The translations under genes were made by a program, and so were the position numbers. From NCBI RefSeq assembly GCF_013359815.1, contig NZ_JABMCF010000041.1, positions 124,001 to 188,000 on the forward strand: a stretch of DNA of 64,000 bases, read 5' to 3'. Shown here one piece after another: positions 61,841-64,000 of the stretch (position 1 is its first letter; every line of letters starts with the position of its first letter). The stretch is from Curtobacterium flaccumfaciens. Lineage in GTDB: Bacteria > Actinomycetota > Actinomycetes > Actinomycetales > Microbacteriaceae. Under the pieces are notes generated by a model. It did no database searches. It was not told the DNA's origin and saw only the letters and a list, made by a program, of their open reading frames with translations.

Positions 61841-62953
61841 TCAGAGCGCAGGGACGATGATGTCGCGGACCAGGGCGTCGAGCTTCGCGTCGGCGTCCAG
61901 GAACTGCCGGAGCGTCGTCACGGTCGCACCGAAGCGGTCGAACTCGTCGATCGTCATGCCGTCCACGTCGTAGCCGCGGGCGAACTCCGGCGTCGCGGCC
62001 CGGAGCGCCTCGATGACGTGCACGGGGACCTCGTCGTCGATGGCGTGCGGACGGAACGGGAACGCGTTGTCGTTGATGTCCTTCGTCCACTGGAACGGCG
62101 GCGACACCACCAGGTCCCCACCCTGGAACTCCGACCACTGCAGTGCGTTGCGGAACGCGGCGACCAGCACACGCGAGCGGAACCCACGCTCCTGGAAGAC
62201 GCGGTAGGCGTTCTTCACCGCGGCGACACCGGCCCACTCGAGGATGCCCGGGTCCACCATCACGTGGTCACGCTTGACGACGGCCTTCAGCCAGTCGTCG
62301 AAGCGGCCGGCCATCAGGGTGACGACGTGGCCGAACTCCTGCTCCGGCAGGCCCTCGGCGGCGCGGCGGTCGAGTGCCCGCTCGATGGCCTCGCCCACGG
62401 CGACGACCTGCGGCACGGTGAAGGACACCGTGGCGTTGATCGAGACCCCGCGGTAGGCGGCTTCCTCGATCGCGGCGATGCCGACCTTGGTGGCGGGGAT
62501 CTTCACGATGATGTTCGGCGCGAGCTGCGAGAACCGGACGGCCTGCTCGACGAGCGCATCGGCGTCGCGGTGGAACCGGGGGTCGGTCTGCATGGACAGT
62601 CGACCGTTCCGGCCGCCGGACGCCTCGAACGCGGGCAGCAGCTGCGCCGCGGCGGCGATGGAGAGCTCCTCGACGGCCTTCCAGCCGATCCAGGACTCCC
62701 CCGCCGTCGGGTGCTCCTCGGCGATCTCGCGGATGCGCGGGACCCAGGTCTCCGGGTCCTGCTGGATGCAGGTGTACGCGATCACCGGGTTGCAGGTCGC
62801 ACCGACGGCACCGTACTCGTGGATGGCGGTCGACAGTTCGCGCGGGTCGGCGGAGTCGTTCCACAGGGCGGTGGGGGTCTGCTCCGCGGCCTGCAGGGTG
62901 ACGGGACGGGAATCGGCGTCGGTGGACGCCTGCGTCTCGAGGGTGGTGGTCAT
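61841..62953 (-). CDS. Transaldolase-like enzyme
   Basis: A 370-aa TIM-barrel aldolase of the transaldolase family. Features are GAVGATCNPVIAYTCIQQDPETW (the T-x-NP motif), the Schiff-base lysine in NIIVKIPATKVG and the phosphate-site region INATVSFTVPQVVAVGEAIERAL. Context with two Gfo/Idh enzymes and an isomerase suggests a role in cleavage of a sugar (phosphate) made by this pathway rather than the pentose phosphate transaldolase. ATG 62951-62953 overlaps the isomerase gene by 4 bp. Confidence 0.88.
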   Translation of the reverse strand: MTTTLETQASTDADSRPVTLQAAEQTPTALWNDSADPRELSTAIHEYGAVGATCNPVIAYTCIQQDPETWVPRIREIAEEHPTAGESWIGWKAVEELSIAAAAQLLPAFEASGGRNGRLSMQTDPRFHRDADALVEQAVRFSQLAPNIIVKIPATKVGIAAIEEAAYRGVSINATVSFTVPQVVAVGEAIERALDRRAAEGLPEQEFGHVVTLMAGRFDDWLKAVVKRDHVMVDPGILEWAGVAAVKNAYRVFQERGFRSRVLVAAFRNALQWSEFQGGDLVVSPPFQWTKDINDNAFPFRPHAIDDEVPVHVIEALRAATPEFARGYDVDGMTIDEFDRFGATVTTLRQFLDADAKLDALVRDIIVPAL

Positions 62954-63819
62954 CGGTGGAGTCCCTTCGTGATCGTGTCGAGCTGGAACCGCGACACCGC
63001 GTCGGCGTTCTCGTCCTCGGCGAAGACGCTCGAGACCGCGACGGTGTCCTCGCGCGCCGAGAAACCGACCCGGTCGAGTGCTGCCCAGAAGGCGTCGAAG
63101 TCGACGTCCGCCTGGCCGACCGGCAGGTGCTGGTGCACCCGGACGGGGTTGCCGGGCGGGTTCGTGATGTAGCGCAGGCCGTGCGAGCGACGGTGGTCGT
63201 ACGCGTCGGCGACGTGGACCAGCTGCAGCGAGTCGCCGGCTGCGTCGATGATCTCGTCCATGTTGCCGCCGTAGTGGAACGTGTGGCAGGCGACGTACAC
63301 GAAGCCGACGTGCCTCGAGTTCAGGCCGCGGATCACCCGGAGCGCCTCGAGCCCGTCCTCGACGAAGTCGTCGGGGTGGGGATCGATGAGCACACGGATG
63401 CCGGCGTCCTCGATGATCGGCAGCAGTTCCTCCATCGACCGGTAGAACTGGTCCTCGGACTCCTCGGCACGCTCGGGGCGGCCGGAGAACTCCGTGTTGA
63501 TGGTGTCCACGCCGAGGCGCTTCGTGATCTCGATGACCCGCTTCCACTTCCGCACCGCAGCCTGTCGGGCGTCCTCGTCCGGGCCCGACCAGCGCAGCAC
63601 CGGCAGCACGCTCGCCACCTGGACCCCGGCGTCACGGCAGGCCGCGGCGAACGCGTCGACCAGGTCGTCGTCGGCCTTGGGGTGCCGGTAGAAGGGAATG
63701 AAGTCCTTGTGCGGGGTGAGCTGCAGGTACTCGTAGCCGAGCTCCGCGACCTTGCGCGGGAACTCGAGCAGCGACAGGTCGTGGTGGAACGGGGTCGGGT
63801 CGAGCGCGATCTTCGGCAT
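62950..63819 (-). CDS. Sugar phosphate isomerase/epimerase (xylose isomerase-like TIM barrel)
   Basis: A 289-aa AP-endonuclease-2-type TIM barrel. It begins KIALDPTPFHHDLSLLEFPRKVAELGYEYLQLTP. Metal-site segments include NTEFSGRPERAEESED (Glu), IRVLIDPHPDDFVEDG (His/Asp) and VYVACHTFHYGGNMD (His). Relatives are inosose dehydratases and sugar epimerases. It overlaps the transaldolase-like gene by 4 bp and is preceded by the second oxidoreductase. Confidence 0.9.
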   Translation of the reverse strand: MPKIALDPTPFHHDLSLLEFPRKVAELGYEYLQLTPHKDFIPFYRHPKADDDLVDAFAAACRDAGVQVASVLPVLRWSGPDEDARQAAVRKWKRVIEITKRLGVDTINTEFSGRPERAEESEDQFYRSMEELLPIIEDAGIRVLIDPHPDDFVEDGLEALRVIRGLNSRHVGFVYVACHTFHYGGNMDEIIDAAGDSLQLVHVADAYDHRRSHGLRYITNPPGNPVRVHQHLPVGQADVDFDAFWAALDRVGFSAREDTVAVSSVFAEDENADAVSRFQLDTITKGLHR

Positions 63820-63822
63820 CGA

Positions 63823-64000
63823 TCAGGCCCCGGCGAGCGCGGCGGTCGCATCGCTCGTCGCGTCGCTCGTCTCGTCGTAGAACGCCGGCTTCGTGACCGC
63901 GTACTCGACCACTTCGTGCGCGCCGGACTGCTGGGCCCGGACCGCGACCTCGGCGACGACGGAGGCGGTGTAGCCGTCCCAGGCACTCGGCCCGTCGATG
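63823..64000 (-). CDS. Gfo/Idh/MocA family oxidoreductase, C-terminal part (runs off window)
   Basis: The last 58 residues of a minus-strand gene: [26 protein letters not shown]..., ending ATAALAGA. The GPSAWDGY motif is characteristic of the C-terminus of inositol 2-dehydrogenase-type proteins. Only 3 bp separate its stop from the isomerase start, so they form one operon. The N-terminal part lies beyond the window. Confidence 0.75.
   Translation of the reverse strand, partial: IDGPSAWDGYTASVVAEVAVRAQQSGAHEVVEYAVTKPAFYDETSDATSDATAALAGA

Overview
The window is high-GC DNA with dense, often overlapping genes, GTG/TTG starts and strong GC bias at third codon positions. Gene content (TypA, a GcvT-H-P operon with a glycine riboswitch, two Opp/Dpp-type ABC systems with fused ATPases, FBP zinc-finger protein, an LAXTG-type surface anchor) points to an actinobacterium. 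Microbacteriaceae, perhaps Curtobacterium, is my inference from the look of the proteins; no search was run.

Layout. 0-28 kb is core chromosome: M20 hydrolase fragment, typA, CPBP protease, peroxiredoxin, PH-domain protein, then two adjacent peptide/nickel-type ABC importers (4.9-11.0 kb, and 11.6-17.1 kb on the minus strand), the glycine cleavage operon with its riboswitch (17.6-22.3 kb), a BlaI/M56-peptidase pair, an FBP protein, LysR, GNAT, a HicAB-like toxin-antitoxin pair and a MalY/PatB-type aminotransferase. 28-36 kb mixes accessory and chromosomal genes. Its most striking part is a two-gene unit in which an LAXTG-anchored surface protein with a cohesin-like domain overlaps a secreted amidase with a type I dockerin-like pair of calcium loops.

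36-56.5 kb is mobile DNA in the 3' end of ychF. A 17-bp direct repeat (39737-39753 and 56483-56499, the latter covering the end of ychF) bounds a 16.7-kb element with a tyrosine integrase at its right end, HTH/excisionase-like genes, an AAA helicase/RepA-like ATPase, a long tape measure gene and an SGNH tail-type gene, but no capsid, portal or terminase. Immediately left of it lies the wreck of a second, related element: the C-terminal third of a near-identical integrase next to the same att core, a tail-gene fragment, and a frameshifted paralogue of a gene found near the left end of the intact element. So the ychF site was used twice in tandem. The intact element also carries a two-gene cargo (48.4-50.1 kb): a DUF4365-like putative nuclease overlapping a 380-aa protein of no family I can name.

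56.5-64 kb returns to core chromosome: ychF, an alpha/beta hydrolase, a DEDDh exonuclease, a GntR regulator, a tautomerase, and a sugar (inositol-like) catabolic cluster with two Gfo/Idh/MocA oxidoreductases, a transaldolase-like enzyme and a TIM-barrel isomerase, cut by the window end. Small repeats also occur: an 87-nt intergenic palindromic element in two copies, a 17-bp tandem repeat just upstream of the riboswitch, and a recurring terminator family.
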